The notes under the pieces were generated by a model. It had not been told where the DNA came from, ran no database searches, and saw only the letters and a list, made by a program, of their open reading frames with translations. A stretch of DNA of 56,946 nucleotides from Okeania sp. KiyG1 (lineage in GTDB: Bacteria > Cyanobacteriota > Cyanobacteriia > Cyanobacteriales > Microcoleaceae), in NCBI RefSeq assembly GCF_014132355.1, contig NZ_BLZO01000055.1:1-56946 (forward strand), given 5' to 3'. Both the position numbers and the translations under genes were made by a program. Numbering within the stretch: position 1 is the stretch's first letter; each line of letters opens with the position of its first letter. Shown here piece after piece: positions 16,941 to 26,583 of the stretch.

Positions 16941-17627
16941 TCAAGCATCAAGCTTATAGCCAATACCTCTAACCGTTTTGATCTTTGGAGGATTGTTATC
17001 ATTATTCTCTAGCTTTTTGCGTATTTGGCCAATATGCACGTCAACGACTCGCTCATCTCCCATGTATTCATAATCCCAGACTTCTTGGATTAAATCAGAG
17101 CGCTTCCAAGCACGGCCAGGTTTACCTGCTAGGCAGTGTAATATATCAAATTCCAAGGCGGTCAAAGCAATTAATTCTCCATTAACTTTAACCTCTCTAC
17201 TCTGAGGGTCAATTGTTAGATTTCCTAATTGGATACCTTCTGGTTGTGAGCTGGAAACTAACCTCTGACGTTTTAATATCGCTCCGACACGAGCGCCTAA
17301 TTCTACTAAACCAAAAGGTTTTGTGATGTAATCATCTGCACCCTCTTTAAAACCGTGTAATTTACTATCCTCATCTGCAAGACTGGTTAACATTAGTACA
17401 TATACATTTGTATTACTTTGCATTTTTTTGCAAAGTTGAAAGCCTGTTGTATCAGGCAAGTTTACATCTAACACTACTAAGTCTGGTGAAAATTTATTGA
17501 ATAATTCTAGAGCTGTTTTACCATCTCCAGCAGACTCTACTTGATAGTTTTGTTGGCTCAAATACCTATGAATTAAAGTTCGGATGGCTGGATCGTCATC
17601 AACCGCAAGGATCTTTACAGGGGCCAT
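16941..17627 (-). CDS. OmpR/PhoB-type response regulator
   Basis: A 228-residue two-domain regulator. The receiver domain (1-120) has the acidic pocket at Asp10-Asp12, phospho-acceptor Asp54 in LVVLDVNLPD, the threonine/serine in MLTSLAD and the lysine in ITKPFG. The winged-helix DNA-binding domain (about 130-226) shows LTALEFDILHCL, RVVDVHIGQIRKKLE and the terminal KTVRGIGYKL. It should bind DNA as a dimer after phosphorylation by an unidentified kinase; no kinase gene is adjacent, and the closest is at 8066. The sequence differs from RpaA and RpaB, so no name is given. The ATG is at 17627, preceded on its strand by GTC and a TTATCCTGATATTTAT leader. Confidence 0.9.
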   Translation of the reverse strand: MAPVKILAVDDDPAIRTLIHRYLSQQNYQVESAGDGKTALELFNKFSPDLVVLDVNLPDTTGFQLCKKMQSNTNVYVLMLTSLADEDSKLHGFKEGADDYITKPFGLVELGARVGAILKRQRLVSSSQPEGIQLGNLTIDPQSREVKVNGELIALTALEFDILHCLAGKPGRAWKRSDLIQEVWDYEYMGDERVVDVHIGQIRKKLENNDNNPPKIKTVRGIGYKLDA

Positions 17628-18121
17628 GACATAAATATCAGGATAAACTAAGTACGATATAACTGAATTGCTTTCCTCAATTAAGAATTAGCAATATTCT
17701 GAAAACAAAGTGGAAAAGTTGTTTTCTTTTCAAACTCAAGCATGGTTTTTATGATTGCTTATGACTAAACCTAAACTATCGGTTAAAGCCTAAATTAATT
17801 TATTGTAGTCATTTATTTAATTTAATCAAGAACTAAAGTTTAAAATTTTTTCTTGAGACAATTTTTTTAGATATATTTTTGAGAAGTTGAAATTTGGTTA
17901 ATACCTCACTATTAACTAACTATAGTAATAGCACAAGTACAGTACTTATGCCTACAACTGATAATTATAATTACAACTAAACATACCTAAGTTATTATAT
18001 CATAGCAACAGTAAATTACTAAAACTAATTCTTAGTCTGAGTTATGACAACAACCGACTAATTTGTAGATTTCATCCCTCAACAGCTATAATACTATAAC
18101 CTATATTTCTTGTATTTTTGA
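17628..18121. other. AT-rich spacer, nothing recognised
   Basis: No repeat array, RNA gene or open frame is supported. It should hold the promoter of the response regulator on its left side. Confidence 0.4.
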
Positions 18122-20278
18122 TTACAACATAGTTAAAATTTTAGGTAACAAATCCCTAGGAATCTTGGTAAGAGCTACATTTTGCCCTTGTATTCCATAC
18201 TTATTGTAAAATGTACGGATAGTCCTGACGATATAATTCACAGTAGTTTCTTTTCCTTGTACTGCTTCATTATTAATATTAGTTCGTTGCTCGCCAGTAT
18301 AAGCCAGTAAGTGATAATCCAAAGCTGATTCTAAATTACTCATTTGACTGTCTTTGTCTGATTGAATATTGCCTTCTATAACTATTTGATAATAAGCAAG
18401 TCCAATATTATTATAAGTGGCCAGTAAATCAAAAGTAAGCTGAGAAGGAGAAAAATGTTGAGCTATGTTAATAGCTTGAGAATAAGCAGCGATCGCTCGA
18501 TCAAAAAGTTGATTCCGTATTTGAGGTTTCTCAAATTGTTTGGCTAAATGCCAATAAGTAGTACCTAAGTTATTTTTTGTTGCAGCACAAGCAAGAGGAG
18601 CAATTTCTGGAGTTCGATATTTTAAGGCTTCTAAATAAGCATCTACAGCTTTTAAAATCAAGGTTTCTGATGAGTCTTGCTGAAATTGAGCTAAATTCCA
18701 ATAAGCTATACCCAAGTTATTTTGAATCATAGCATAGTTGAGAGGTTCAATTTCTGGTGTAAAGTAATCAATAGCTTCAGTATAAGCTGAAATTGCTCCT
18801 TGCAAATGGGCAACTGCTTGAGTATGTTGAGCCAAATTCCAATAAGCTGCACCTAAATTATTTAAGGTCGAAGCATAATCTTGAGTATTAGTCACTGCAT
18901 CTAAGTACAAGATTGCTTCTTGATAGGCCATAACTGATTTTTCCCAATTATTTTCTGCTTCCTGATAATTAGCTAAATCTCCGTAAGCTAGACCTAAGTT
19001 TTTTTGTAATCTGGCATAAGTCTCTTCCTGAGATGGGTTAATCTCGCCTATAGCCATTTGATATAAAATAATGCTTCGCTCTAAATAAATTAATGAATCA
19101 GATTTACTAGATTTGATTTGACGAGATAACATCCAGTAAAGTGTGGCAAGATCGTTAAAAATGTCAAGAACAGGAATTTGGGATGAAGAAAATTGGTTCA
19201 TATTTTCTGCATCTTGAAATGTCCAGTCAATTACCATTTCATAAGCACGAATGGCAATAATTAGACTTTGTTCTGATATTTCTCCTCCTAAGACGCGATC
19301 GCGATGAAAGTCCCCTAAAGCTTGATAAGCTATGGTTAGTTCTGGAGATGGATATTTGGACTTGTTTAAATCTTGAATCTGTTTGAGAATTTGAAACTGT
19401 TGTTTTTCTAGGGATGTTTTTTCTTCACCAGACTTTCTAGAAATTTCTGACCATACTAAATTTGCTAGTTCAACTAATTCCCACTTTGGCAGTAGCATAT
19501 TCTGCCGTTCTTGGTCAATGCCAATGGACAATTCTGGTAATTTTTGTGGAGCGGGGGGGAGAAGATGAACTGTCAGATTTTTTGATTCAACATCAATAGT
19601 AGTGTAAGACTTTTGTTCTAATGCCATTAATGGTCTTACAGTATTGATGGCAGGTGGGCTAATTTTTGGAGATAAGAAGGATTGAGAGTTTTGTTGATTT
19701 GGTAATGATGATTTATTTTTTCTAGGAGCTATGGGGGTGGGGTCTCCTTCAAATTCAAATATTCCTGTGTGCCAATGCCAAAATTCTGGGGCGGACTGTT
19801 TGATAGTATTGAGCCAAGGTCGGTTAATCCAAAGTAATATACTGGATTCTAGGGTAGATAGATTTGTTTCTATTTTTTTGAGATTACTAATAAATGACCA
19901 TTGAACTGTTGAAGGTTGTTTGGTTAAGCTTTCTACTCCAATAATTTGAAATCCTAATATTTGATATTTTTGTGTTTTTTGATATTCAGGATTTTCGGTA
20001 AACCATTGATTAATTTGAGTTAGTGGATTAGGATTACTTAAATTTAAGTTGAGAGTAACAAATAAAATATTTTTATTATTATTTGGCGTTTTTTCTGTGT
20101 AGTCGATAGTATTGGTTAAATCTACTTCTAAGTTTTCTACTAGGCTGTTTCTTAGCTGTTGATTATCGCATACGGCTATAAAAATTTGGCGACGTAGATT
20201 TAATGATAGAGCTTTTTTCAAGCGTTGATAGGTTTGCCAGTTCAATTGAGAAATTGTTGTGGACCCAATGTCTATCAC
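18122..20278 (-). CDS. Tetratricopeptide-repeat protein with an unknown N-terminal domain
   Basis: A 718-residue protein. The first ~250 residues are not recognised: LNLRRQIFIAVCDNQQLRN, ILFVTLNLNLS and ESSILLWINRPWLN look like strands of an alpha/beta fold, perhaps a degenerate nucleotide-binding domain. A low-complexity Pro/Ser/Asn linker (about 185-235) follows. From about 290 to 620 there are TPR-like helical pairs, with the recurring pattern YASTLNNLGAAYWNLAQ / YAMIQNNLGIAYWNLAQF / AATKNNLGTTYWHLAKQ. Such repeats make protein-binding scaffolds. No signal peptide or membrane helix is seen, so it is probably cytoplasmic. No operon partner. Upstream of its start are TAGGTGG/TAGGTTT heptamer-like repeats. 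Confidence 0.75.
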   Translation of the reverse strand: MIDIGSTTISQLNWQTYQRLKKALSLNLRRQIFIAVCDNQQLRNSLVENLEVDLTNTIDYTEKTPNNNKNILFVTLNLNLSNPNPLTQINQWFTENPEYQKTQKYQILGFQIIGVESLTKQPSTVQWSFISNLKKIETNLSTLESSILLWINRPWLNTIKQSAPEFWHWHTGIFEFEGDPTPIAPRKNKSSLPNQQNSQSFLSPKISPPAINTVRPLMALEQKSYTTIDVESKNLTVHLLPPAPQKLPELSIGIDQERQNMLLPKWELVELANLVWSEISRKSGEEKTSLEKQQFQILKQIQDLNKSKYPSPELTIAYQALGDFHRDRVLGGEISEQSLIIAIRAYEMVIDWTFQDAENMNQFSSSQIPVLDIFNDLATLYWMLSRQIKSSKSDSLIYLERSIILYQMAIGEINPSQEETYARLQKNLGLAYGDLANYQEAENNWEKSVMAYQEAILYLDAVTNTQDYASTLNNLGAAYWNLAQHTQAVAHLQGAISAYTEAIDYFTPEIEPLNYAMIQNNLGIAYWNLAQFQQDSSETLILKAVDAYLEALKYRTPEIAPLACAATKNNLGTTYWHLAKQFEKPQIRNQLFDRAIAAYSQAINIAQHFSPSQLTFDLLATYNNIGLAYYQIVIEGNIQSDKDSQMSNLESALDYHLLAYTGEQRTNINNEAVQGKETTVNYIVRTIRTFYNKYGIQGQNVALTKIPRDLLPKILTML

Positions 20279-21644
20279 AGTTTTATTAGGGGGGTAGGTG
20301 GTAGGTTTTAGGTGGTAGGTAGTAGGTATTGGGTGTTATACCAATGTTATGTGAGATGGCACAGAATTATGAAATTTATTCACTTATTTATTTCGATCTA
20401 AACTCAATTCTGATTAATTTATTATTTTATACAACTTCTTATGAACTTGGTATTAATTTTATAACTATAGCAATTAGGAATCAGTTGTGATAATTGAGAT
20501 TTTCCTTAAAAGTATAGAATATAGCAATTATTATATTCATACGATAAGCTTTTGTCTTCTTATGTGTTCCCTGTTTCCTGTTCCCTATAAAGTTTCCAAT
20601 ATCTCACAACTCAAATCATATTGCTATATAAAATATCAAAAATCAGAGATTATTAGGTATGAAGGAAAAAAGCAATAAATAGGGTTGAAATTGTAAATTT
20701 CTATTGATTAAAAGTTATTAATGGATAAATCAAAGCAATAAAAATATTTTTCGGAGTTTAGCGAAGTCAAAATTTATCAAGTTTTCAATAACTTTCCAGG
20801 TTTCTATTATCTGTCTTGTCTTTTTTTTTAGATAAAATCTGCTTGAATCTGAATGATATGGTTTCCTTTATTATAATTATTGGTAGGCAAATTGCCGTTT
20901 TATCCTACAATCATGGAAAGCTCCTGCAATATTGACTCTTGTTCCTTCACAGTTTAATATAGTGTTTCTAAAATTAGTGAGATAGAGTTGTTTTTTTTTC
21001 TTTTCTATCCTTTGTTTCCCAAATTACTATTCTCTATTCCCTCAAACAAACGAATTTTGTATCTCAAAACATAGGAATTGCTATAATACTTATACTACCG
21101 GATTTAATATTACTCAATCAACAGATTTTTATAACTGTACTTTGATGATCGTTGATGCTAAATTTTTCAACTTCCTAAAGCTCAGTAAGGAATAATTTTT
21201 CTGGGGAGTTTTACAAATTTGAAAAAATAATGTTACAAATAATTTGAGTATTTTAAGGACTTTACTCATGATTTTGAAAAAATAAAGCCTAATTATCAGA
21301 ATTTTTGTAATACTTATCTCTTCTAACCAAAAAAATCAGGTATCAAACCTCCCTTTTTAAGGGAATAAAAAGTGGTCGATCTTCGGAGCGACTCTGCATT
21401 CTTCGTGGTTCTTCGCTATATCGAATTAACCAAGAGAAAAGAAAATTATGCATCTTATCGCCTCCCTATTGCAGGAGCTATAACAATGAGCGCTGGTATA
21501 TTTACAAATTGCAGGAGGGGCCAAATAGCTAAAAGTCTTATATTATCGGCAATTTATTCCCCCTTCCGGAGCTGTTGCTTTCCGGAGGTGTTGCCTGCGC
21601 ACAACGCTATACTGTTAATTTAATTGACTCCTAGTTTATTAAAA
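20279..21644. repeat. Long repeat-bearing spacer
   Basis: No gene supported. 20285-20335 has GGTAGGT-type repeats. 20466-20628 is an inverted copy of the TATAGCAAT MITE-like element of 12748-12916. 21372-21445 shares its TATATCGAATTAACCAAGAGAAAA end with 7740-7845. The remainder is AT-rich and featureless. Confidence 0.5.
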
Positions 21645-21682
21645 TGAAAACCAGACTCTTGAAAATTCAAGAACCTGGTTGA
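21645..21682 (-). terminator. Rho-independent-type terminator of psb34
   Basis: On the minus strand, AACCAGGTTCTTGAA and TTCAAGAGTCTGGTT form an interrupted stem, followed by TTCATTTT. It lies about 30 bases after the psb34 stop. Confidence 0.65.
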
Positions 21683-21708
21683 GTCTTTAAATAATTTTCA
21701 CTTAAAGT

Positions 21709-21882
21709 TTAAGCAGAAACAGAAAAAGCAACAAATACTAAACTACCTACTAATACAGCTCCTAGAGTTCCTAAAACTAAATAGTTAACTTGTTGTTTTT
21801 GATCTGGAGCGTCCGCTTGATAAATTTTTGGCTCTGCAGCAAAATTATTTAGACGTCCACCTTCTTCTGTTGTATATGGCAT
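21709..21882 (-). CDS. psb34: Photosystem II assembly protein Psb34
   Basis: A 57-residue protein beginning MPYTTEEGGRLNNFAAEPK and ending with one membrane helix (NYLVLGTLGAVLVGSLVFVAFSVSA). The N-terminal MPYTTE.GGRLNNFA..P block is diagnostic of Psb34, a small one-helix subunit related in sequence to Hlip-type proteins. It binds the CP47 side of photosystem II assembly intermediates in the thylakoid membrane. The length is normal. A hairpin terminator follows at 21645-21682. On its 5' side the thiG gene ends 74 bases before this start, in the same orientation, but AT-rich spacer and the strong independent terminator suggest separate transcription units. Confidence 0.88.
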   Translation of the reverse strand: MPYTTEEGGRLNNFAAEPKIYQADAPDQKQQVNYLVLGTLGAVLVGSLVFVAFSVSA

Positions 21883-21955
21883 AATTAAAAATCCTTTATC
21901 TTTTTTTTATGTTTACCTAGCTTAACATAAATTTGGTGAATATAGGAAATTATTA

Positions 21956-22792
21956 CTAGCTTTGAGCCGAATTAATCCTTCCAGTTAATGGTGAAGAGGC
22001 GATCGCATAATCTTTTTTGGGTATCCTTCCTGCTAAATAAGCCAAACGTCCTGCTTCTGTTGCCATTCCCATTGCTTTGGCCATTACTGCTGGATTTTTA
22101 GCTAGAGCGATCGCTGAATTAATTAGTAAGGCATCTGCTCCCATTTCCATTGCTTGAGTTGCTTCACTGGGAGTACCGATTCCTGCATCGACTACCACGG
22201 GAACCTTAATATTGTCAATGATTATTTGAATATTAGCTGCATTTTGGATTCCCTGGCCAGAACCTATAGGAGAACCCAGGGGCATAACTGTGACACAACC
22301 AGCTTCTTCAAGTCTTTTGGCTAATAGTGGGTCAGCATTAATATAGGGTAAAACTGCAAAACCCTCTTTTATTAATTGTTCTGCTGCTTGTAGTGTACCG
22401 ATAGGGTCTGGGAGTAAATACTTAGGATCGGGAATAACTTCCAACTTGACAAAATTATTATCTTCTTGCCCCAATAATTTAGCCATTTCTCGTCCGAGTC
22501 TGGCAACTCTCACAGCATCTTCAGCAGTTTGACAACCTGCGGTATTTGGCAACATCCAGATTTTTGTCCAGTCTATAGCTTCTGCCAAACCTTCATGGCC
22601 AGGAGCTTGAGTTTGTACCCGTCGTACTGCTACAGTTACGATTTCACATCCACTAGCTTCTATACTTTGCTGCATTTTTTCTATGCTGGGATATTTGCCT
22701 GTACCTGTCATTAGACGGGAGTTAAATTTTTTACCTGCGATAATTAGAGGTTGTTCTGGAGTTTGTGTAGTTGGTTTTTCTACTGTCTGCAT
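21956..22792 (-). CDS. thiG: Thiazole synthase ThiG
   Basis: A 278-residue TIM-barrel enzyme that builds the thiazole phosphate of thiamine from deoxyxylulose phosphate, ThiS-thiocarboxylate and dehydroglycine. It has the family opening [20 protein letters not shown], the Schiff-base lysine Lys116 in VKLEVIPD, the phosphate-binding blocks [12 protein letters not shown] and [12 protein letters not shown], and [13 protein letters not shown]. The length is slightly above the usual ~256 because of an N-terminal extension of about 15 residues ([24 protein letters not shown]), as in other cyanobacteria that lack the fused ThiS; no thiS adjoins it. Two HIP1 sites occur within. No TPP riboswitch is evident in the 60 bases upstream. 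Confidence 0.93.
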   Translation of the reverse strand: MQTVEKPTTQTPEQPLIIAGKKFNSRLMTGTGKYPSIEKMQQSIEASGCEIVTVAVRRVQTQAPGHEGLAEAIDWTKIWMLPNTAGCQTAEDAVRVARLGREMAKLLGQEDNNFVKLEVIPDPKYLLPDPIGTLQAAEQLIKEGFAVLPYINADPLLAKRLEEAGCVTVMPLGSPIGSGQGIQNAANIQIIIDNIKVPVVVDAGIGTPSEATQAMEMGADALLINSAIALAKNPAVMAKAMGMATEAGRLAYLAGRIPKKDYAIASSPLTGRINSAQS

Positions 22793-22936
22793 TGTTTAAT
22801 TTTGATATTTACAACTATTTTAAATTTTTTATTTCAATCCCAGTTTTTATGTTTATTGGAAGCTACAGAAGATGAAGATATTTCTGGTATTGCTTGTGGG
22901 GAAAATTCCTGAATATTCGGTCGCGCAGCGAAATGG

Positions 22937-23850
22937 ATGTTCTATTATCTCTGAGCATGGAAATTTAGTTGAATAAAAAGTCATGCGTAGGGGCGAACGA
23001 CCCCTTATAGTCTTTATGATATCACAAAAATTGCGAGAATGCAGCCAAAAATCATTTGACACGCTGATTTTTTTGAGCTTCACAGAATGAAAAAAAGTTA
23101 GTTATTTTCCACTGAGGAGGTTTATAGATGGAAAAATTAGATGATAGGAAAAACCAACGAATGTTCTATTGTCTCTGAGCAAGGAAATTTAGTTGAATAA
23201 AAAGTCATGTGTAGGGGCGAACGACCCCTTATAGTCTTTATGATATCACAAAAATTGCGAGAATCCAGCCAAAAATCATTTGACGCGCTGATTTTTTTGG
23301 AGCTTCACAGAATGAAAAAAAGTTGGTGGTTTTCCACTGAGGAGGTTTATAGATGGAAAAATTAGATGATAGGAAAAGCCAACGGATGTTCTATTGTCTC
23401 TGAGCATGGAAATTTAGTTGAATAAAAAGTCATGCGTAGGGGCGAACGACCCCTTATAGTCTTTATGATATCACAAAAATTGCGAGAATCCAGCCAAAAA
23501 TCATTTGACGCGCTGATTTTTTTGAGCTTCACAGAATGAAAAAGTTAGTTATTTTCCACTGAGGAGGTTTATAGATGGAAAAATTAGATGATAGGAAAAA
23601 CCAACGAATGTTCTATTATCTCTGAGCATGGAAATTTAGTTGAATAAAAAGTCATGCGTAGGGGCGAACGACCCCTTATAGTCTTTATGATATCACAAAA
23701 ATTGCGAGAATGCAGCCAAAAATCATTTGACGCGCTGATTTTTTTGGAGCTTCACAGAATGAAAAAAAGTTGGTGGTTTTCCACTGAGGAGGTTTATAGA
23801 TGGAAAGATTAGATTATAGGAAAAACCAGCATTTATTTAGGATTTGCTGA
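22937..23850 (+). repeat. Four tandem ~223-bp repeats, each with a hairpin and a 16-codon mini-ORF behind a perfect Shine-Dalgarno
   Basis: Copies begin (at ATGTTCTATT) at 22937, 23161, 23386 and 23608, so the periods are 224, 225 and 222. Each unit contains GGGGCGAACGACCCC (a hairpin; first at 22990-23004), then AAAATCA.TTTGACGCGC.TGATTTTTT (a weak terminator-like stem), then AGGAGGTTTATAGATGG. From that ATG each unit encodes 16 residues, MEKLDDRKNQRMFYCL or a close variant: 23128-23178, 23353-23403, 23575-23625 and 23800-23850. The last is changed (MERLDYRKNQHLFRIC) but the same length. The AGGAGG box is 7 bases from the ATG in all four. The units are far too long for CRISPR. Function unknown. 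Confidence 0.85.
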
Positions 23851-24520
23851 AAAAGTCTTTTTCAAGGAGTAGGGGAGTAGGGGAGATTTTTTTTACCCAA
23901 CTATGTGCCCAAAATACCAACTTTTTGAGCATGAAGAGCAGAAAGCCAGGTATTTTTTAAAGACCAAAAATTGCTTAAACCTTTATATGTAAATACTTTG
24001 AGATTTAATCAGCAAGCCCTATTTAAAGCTTCACAGAATGCAAAAGTTAGTACTAGCTGACATAGCAGTCTAAGGGAATAAATTTTCTGATTCTAATCTT
24101 AAAAAGAGGGGAGTATTTTTCAATATTTTTCCTGTATTGCCCCTATTCCAGATTACTCAACTGACATTTGAAGGTAATTATTATTTCTCAAGCCTAAAAA
24201 ACTTAATACTAAGTAAATTCTATAATTAATTATTGCTCTGCTGATTAAATCTAAAAGCATTGACATATAAATACTTTAGCCTTTTTAGGAGCGAAACAAG
24301 TGCATCTGTTTCAGTCTAAAACACTCAAAAAGTTAGTATTTTAGGCGCATAGTTAGGAAGAAAAATCAAGGTACAATTCTTACTTCTACCTTCTCTAAAT
24401 TCCCATTTATCCTGTCTTCCCATCCCCTCCTGGGAGGGGTTAGGGGTGGGTTGGGAGGGGCGAGGGGTGGGTTGTCTCCTGTCTCCTACCCCTACTAAAA
24501 GACCTTTCAGCAAACCCTAA
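23851..24520. repeat. Spacer with repeat ends
   Basis: No gene seen. It holds a GAGTAGGG array (23858-23884), copies of the AAACCTTTA..TGTAAATACTT ... TCAGCAAGCCCTA repeat (23965-24015, and an inverted partial copy at 24235-24285), and a GGGAGGGGTTAGGGGTGGGT-rich tract (24425-24470). Confidence 0.5.
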
Positions 24521-25390
24521 TTAACCATAAGCACCATGAGGTAGAAATCCCAAAATTCGCTTCAATCTTTCATCTGCTTCTTCATAACAATGACTAGGCA
24601 TTTGATAATTCATAAATGGTGCATATTTATGTCCAACTAATCTTTTCCCATAGGTAATTTGTGTAATGTACCGGGTGACAGAAGATGAATTTCTAGAACC
24701 TCTATGCCAAACTTGATTGTTAAAACAAACTGCAGTACCCATTCCTCCAAGACAACTATGAATTTTATCTTCATATCCTAAAATATTGCCATCACAAAAC
24801 TTACCAAACAGATGTGAAGCTGGAATAACTTGGGTTGGTCCGTTGTCTGGAGAAAATACATCAGTTAAGTAATAATTAACGGAAAATGCTAGAACATTCA
24901 AGCGAATATTGTTTAGGGGTTTACCATCAAGAGAAAGAACGTGTGGTGTATCATCTTGATGCCAGGCATTTTTTGCTAATCCATCAGTTTGAGGAGGAAC
25001 TTTAAAAGAATTGTTGTGGATAACATGAACAACATTAGCATTAGGAATTCCATCATTTTTTGAGTAACCTGTTCCATTTGCTCCACCGATTAAATGTTCT
25101 GCAAATGTAACAATGGGTTCCATGGCAAACAAGTCTAGATTATCTTGGGAATGCTCAAACATTCGCTCCATTATTTTGATTGATGTGTAAGCTTTTGCTA
25201 CTGGATTAGACCTGTCAGATTTTTCTTCTTCAGTTTTCTTTAAAATTTCATCTAAGTCATTTCTCAGAAGTTCACATTTTTCAGGTGTTAATACATTGGG
25301 AATAACTAAAAAACCATTAGTATGAAAATCTTCAATCCATGAATTTAATTGTTCTGTTGATGGAGTTTTATCAGCTAAATATTCAGGCAT
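24521..25390 (-). CDS. Phytanoyl-CoA dioxygenase (PhyH) family 2-oxoglutarate/Fe(II) oxygenase
   Basis: A 289-residue protein with the non-haem iron facial triad: His144 and Asp146 in AWHQDDTPH and distal His229 in QVWHRGS, plus Arg240 in VTRYITQ for binding 2-oxoglutarate. The jelly-roll core strands NYYLTDVFSPDNGPTQVIP and GTAVCFNNQ are typical of the PhyH family. Members hydroxylate or halogenate lipids and natural products; the substrate is unknown. The length is normal. A 639-bp MITE (25421-26059) is inserted only 30 bases upstream of the ATG, so the native promoter has been separated from the gene, and expression, if any, would depend on the element. No biosynthetic partners are adjacent. 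Confidence 0.85.
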   Translation of the reverse strand: MPEYLADKTPSTEQLNSWIEDFHTNGFLVIPNVLTPEKCELLRNDLDEILKKTEEEKSDRSNPVAKAYTSIKIMERMFEHSQDNLDLFAMEPIVTFAEHLIGGANGTGYSKNDGIPNANVVHVIHNNSFKVPPQTDGLAKNAWHQDDTPHVLSLDGKPLNNIRLNVLAFSVNYYLTDVFSPDNGPTQVIPASHLFGKFCDGNILGYEDKIHSCLGGMGTAVCFNNQVWHRGSRNSSSVTRYITQITYGKRLVGHKYAPFMNYQMPSHCYEEADERLKRILGFLPHGAYG

Positions 25391-25411
25391 TTTTTCTCAT
25401 TATTTTTTATA

Positions 25412-26068
25412 AGTGTTAATGGCTTTGTTGCACGAAAGTATATAGCTGCCGCACTTGCTTCGCATATCTACTTCATCACGGGCGGAAACTGCTGTAACTA
25501 TTGGACAATAGATGAATAGAACATTAATGTTTGACAGAAAAAGGCTGAAACTTTTACCTGTAAATACTTTTAGCTTTGATCGGCAGAGCAATAACTATTG
25601 GACAATAGATGAATAGAACATTAATGTTTGACAGAAAAAGGCTGAAACTTTTACCTGTAAATACTTTTAGCTTTGATCGGCAGAGCAATAACTATTGGAC
25701 AATAGATGAATAGAACACTAATGTTTGACAGAAAAAGGCTGAAACTTTTACCTGTAAATACTTTTAGCTTTGATCGGCAGAGCAATAACTATTGGACAAT
25801 AGATGAATAGAACATCATTAACGAAGTCAGAAGTCAGAAGTCAGAAGTCAGAAGTTAACCCACCCCTCGCCCCTCCCCTCCCAACCCACCCCTAACCCCT
25901 CCCTGGAGGGGAGGGGAAGTAGGGGATTTGAGAAAAGCTCCAAAAATATTACGCCTTAAAAGGCGGGGTTGCGCGACCCATATTATTTTGATAATCGCGA
26001 AAGATAGCTATATAGCTGCGGAATGGATGTTCAGAACGCTACTTTCATGCAACAAAGCCAGTGTTAAT
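25412..26068. mobile_element. MITE-like element with 20-bp terminal inverted repeats and 9-bp target duplication
   Basis: The left end GGCTTTGTTGCACGAAAGTA (25421-25440) is matched by the reverse complement of the right end (26040-26059) with one mismatch. AGTGTTAAT directly flanks both ends (25412-25420 and 26060-26068), a 9-bp target duplication. GGCTTTGTTG ends with 9-bp duplications are characteristic of the IS903 group of the IS5 family. The 639-bp interior has no transposase, so it needs one in trans. It contains a 97-bp tandem repeat and a GC/AT simple-repeat tract. Confidence 0.88.
25497..25815. repeat. 97-bp tandem repeat, three copies plus part of a fourth
   Basis: ACTATTGGACAATAGATGAA recurs at 25497, 25594, 25691 and 25788, a period of exactly 97. 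Each unit holds ATTGGACAAT (palindrome) and TTTTACCTGTAAATACTTTT, which links it to the repeat family at 16625-16690 and 23965-24015. It lies inside the MITE. Confidence 0.92.
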
Positions 26069-26107
26069 TGTTAATTACTTGAGGATAAAAAATAAGGAAA
26101 AAGTAGG

Positions 26108-26485
26108 GAGTAAGCCGGGTTCTGTTCCCTTAACTGAAACCAGCTAAGAGGGCAGTTATCTATCTGGGACGCCTGTTACCAGACACCTCTAGCGGTACAC
26201 TTAAAAACGGAGCTGGAAAAAGACCAACCATTGCCCCTCCGACCTTGCTCCCCGCCGGGGTTTACCTAGCCAGTACCTCACGATACTGCTGGTGCGCTCT
26301 TACCACACCTTTGCACCCTTACCTCAGAGATTTGAATAATATCTCATCTCCAGGGCGGTATTTTTCTGTGGCACTATCCTCACGATCGCTCGCACTGGGC
26401 GTTATCCAGCAAGCTTGGTCTTTTGGGAGCCCGGACTTTCCTCAGACCCAAGATATTGAGTCCGCAACTGCCTCACCTACTTTAT
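26108..26485 (-). ncRNA. rnpB: RNase P RNA (bacterial type A, cyanobacterial)
   Basis: Read on the minus strand, the conserved core is clear: GTTGCGGACTCAATATCTTG, then GAGGAAAGTCCGGGCTCCC near the 5' end, GATAACGCCCAGTGCGAGCG with the CR-II region, GGTAAGGGTGCAAAGGTG and AGAGCGCACCAGCAG in the specificity domain, AAACCCCGGCGGGGAGCAAG, and AACAGAACCCGGCTTACT at the 3' end. It is the catalytic RNA that trims tRNA 5' leaders with RnpA. The length of about 378 nt is normal. The ends are estimated to within about 10 bases. The open frame on the opposite strand at 26245-26514 is only a shadow. Confidence 0.96.
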
Positions 26486-26539
26486 CCTTATATTTACAAT
26501 ATGTTAGCAAATAGTACCAATTTTATGTGAGGCTACACA

Positions 26540-26583
26540 GAATTAGGTGGTAGGTCTTAGGTCTTAGGTCTTAGGTCTTAGGT
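26540..26583. repeat. Heptanucleotide array TTAGGTC
   Basis: Five TTAGGTC units upstream of rnpB (in rnpB orientation). Confidence 0.85.

Noticed and set aside
22793-22936. TPP riboswitch before thiG
   Set aside because: The region upstream of thiG lacks the CUGAGA and ACCUGAUC-like conserved parts of the thi-box.
22937-23830. CRISPR array from regularly repeated units
   Set aside because: The units are ~223 bp and near identical throughout, with no short repeat alternating with unique spacers and no cas genes nearby.
25497-25815. CRISPR array from 97-bp periodic repeats
   Set aside because: The whole 97-bp unit is repeated, including what would be spacers, and it lies inside a MITE with terminal inverted repeats.
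26245-26514. Protein-coding gene on the plus strand
   Set aside because: It lies wholly opposite to the RNase P RNA, whose conserved core is unmistakable.
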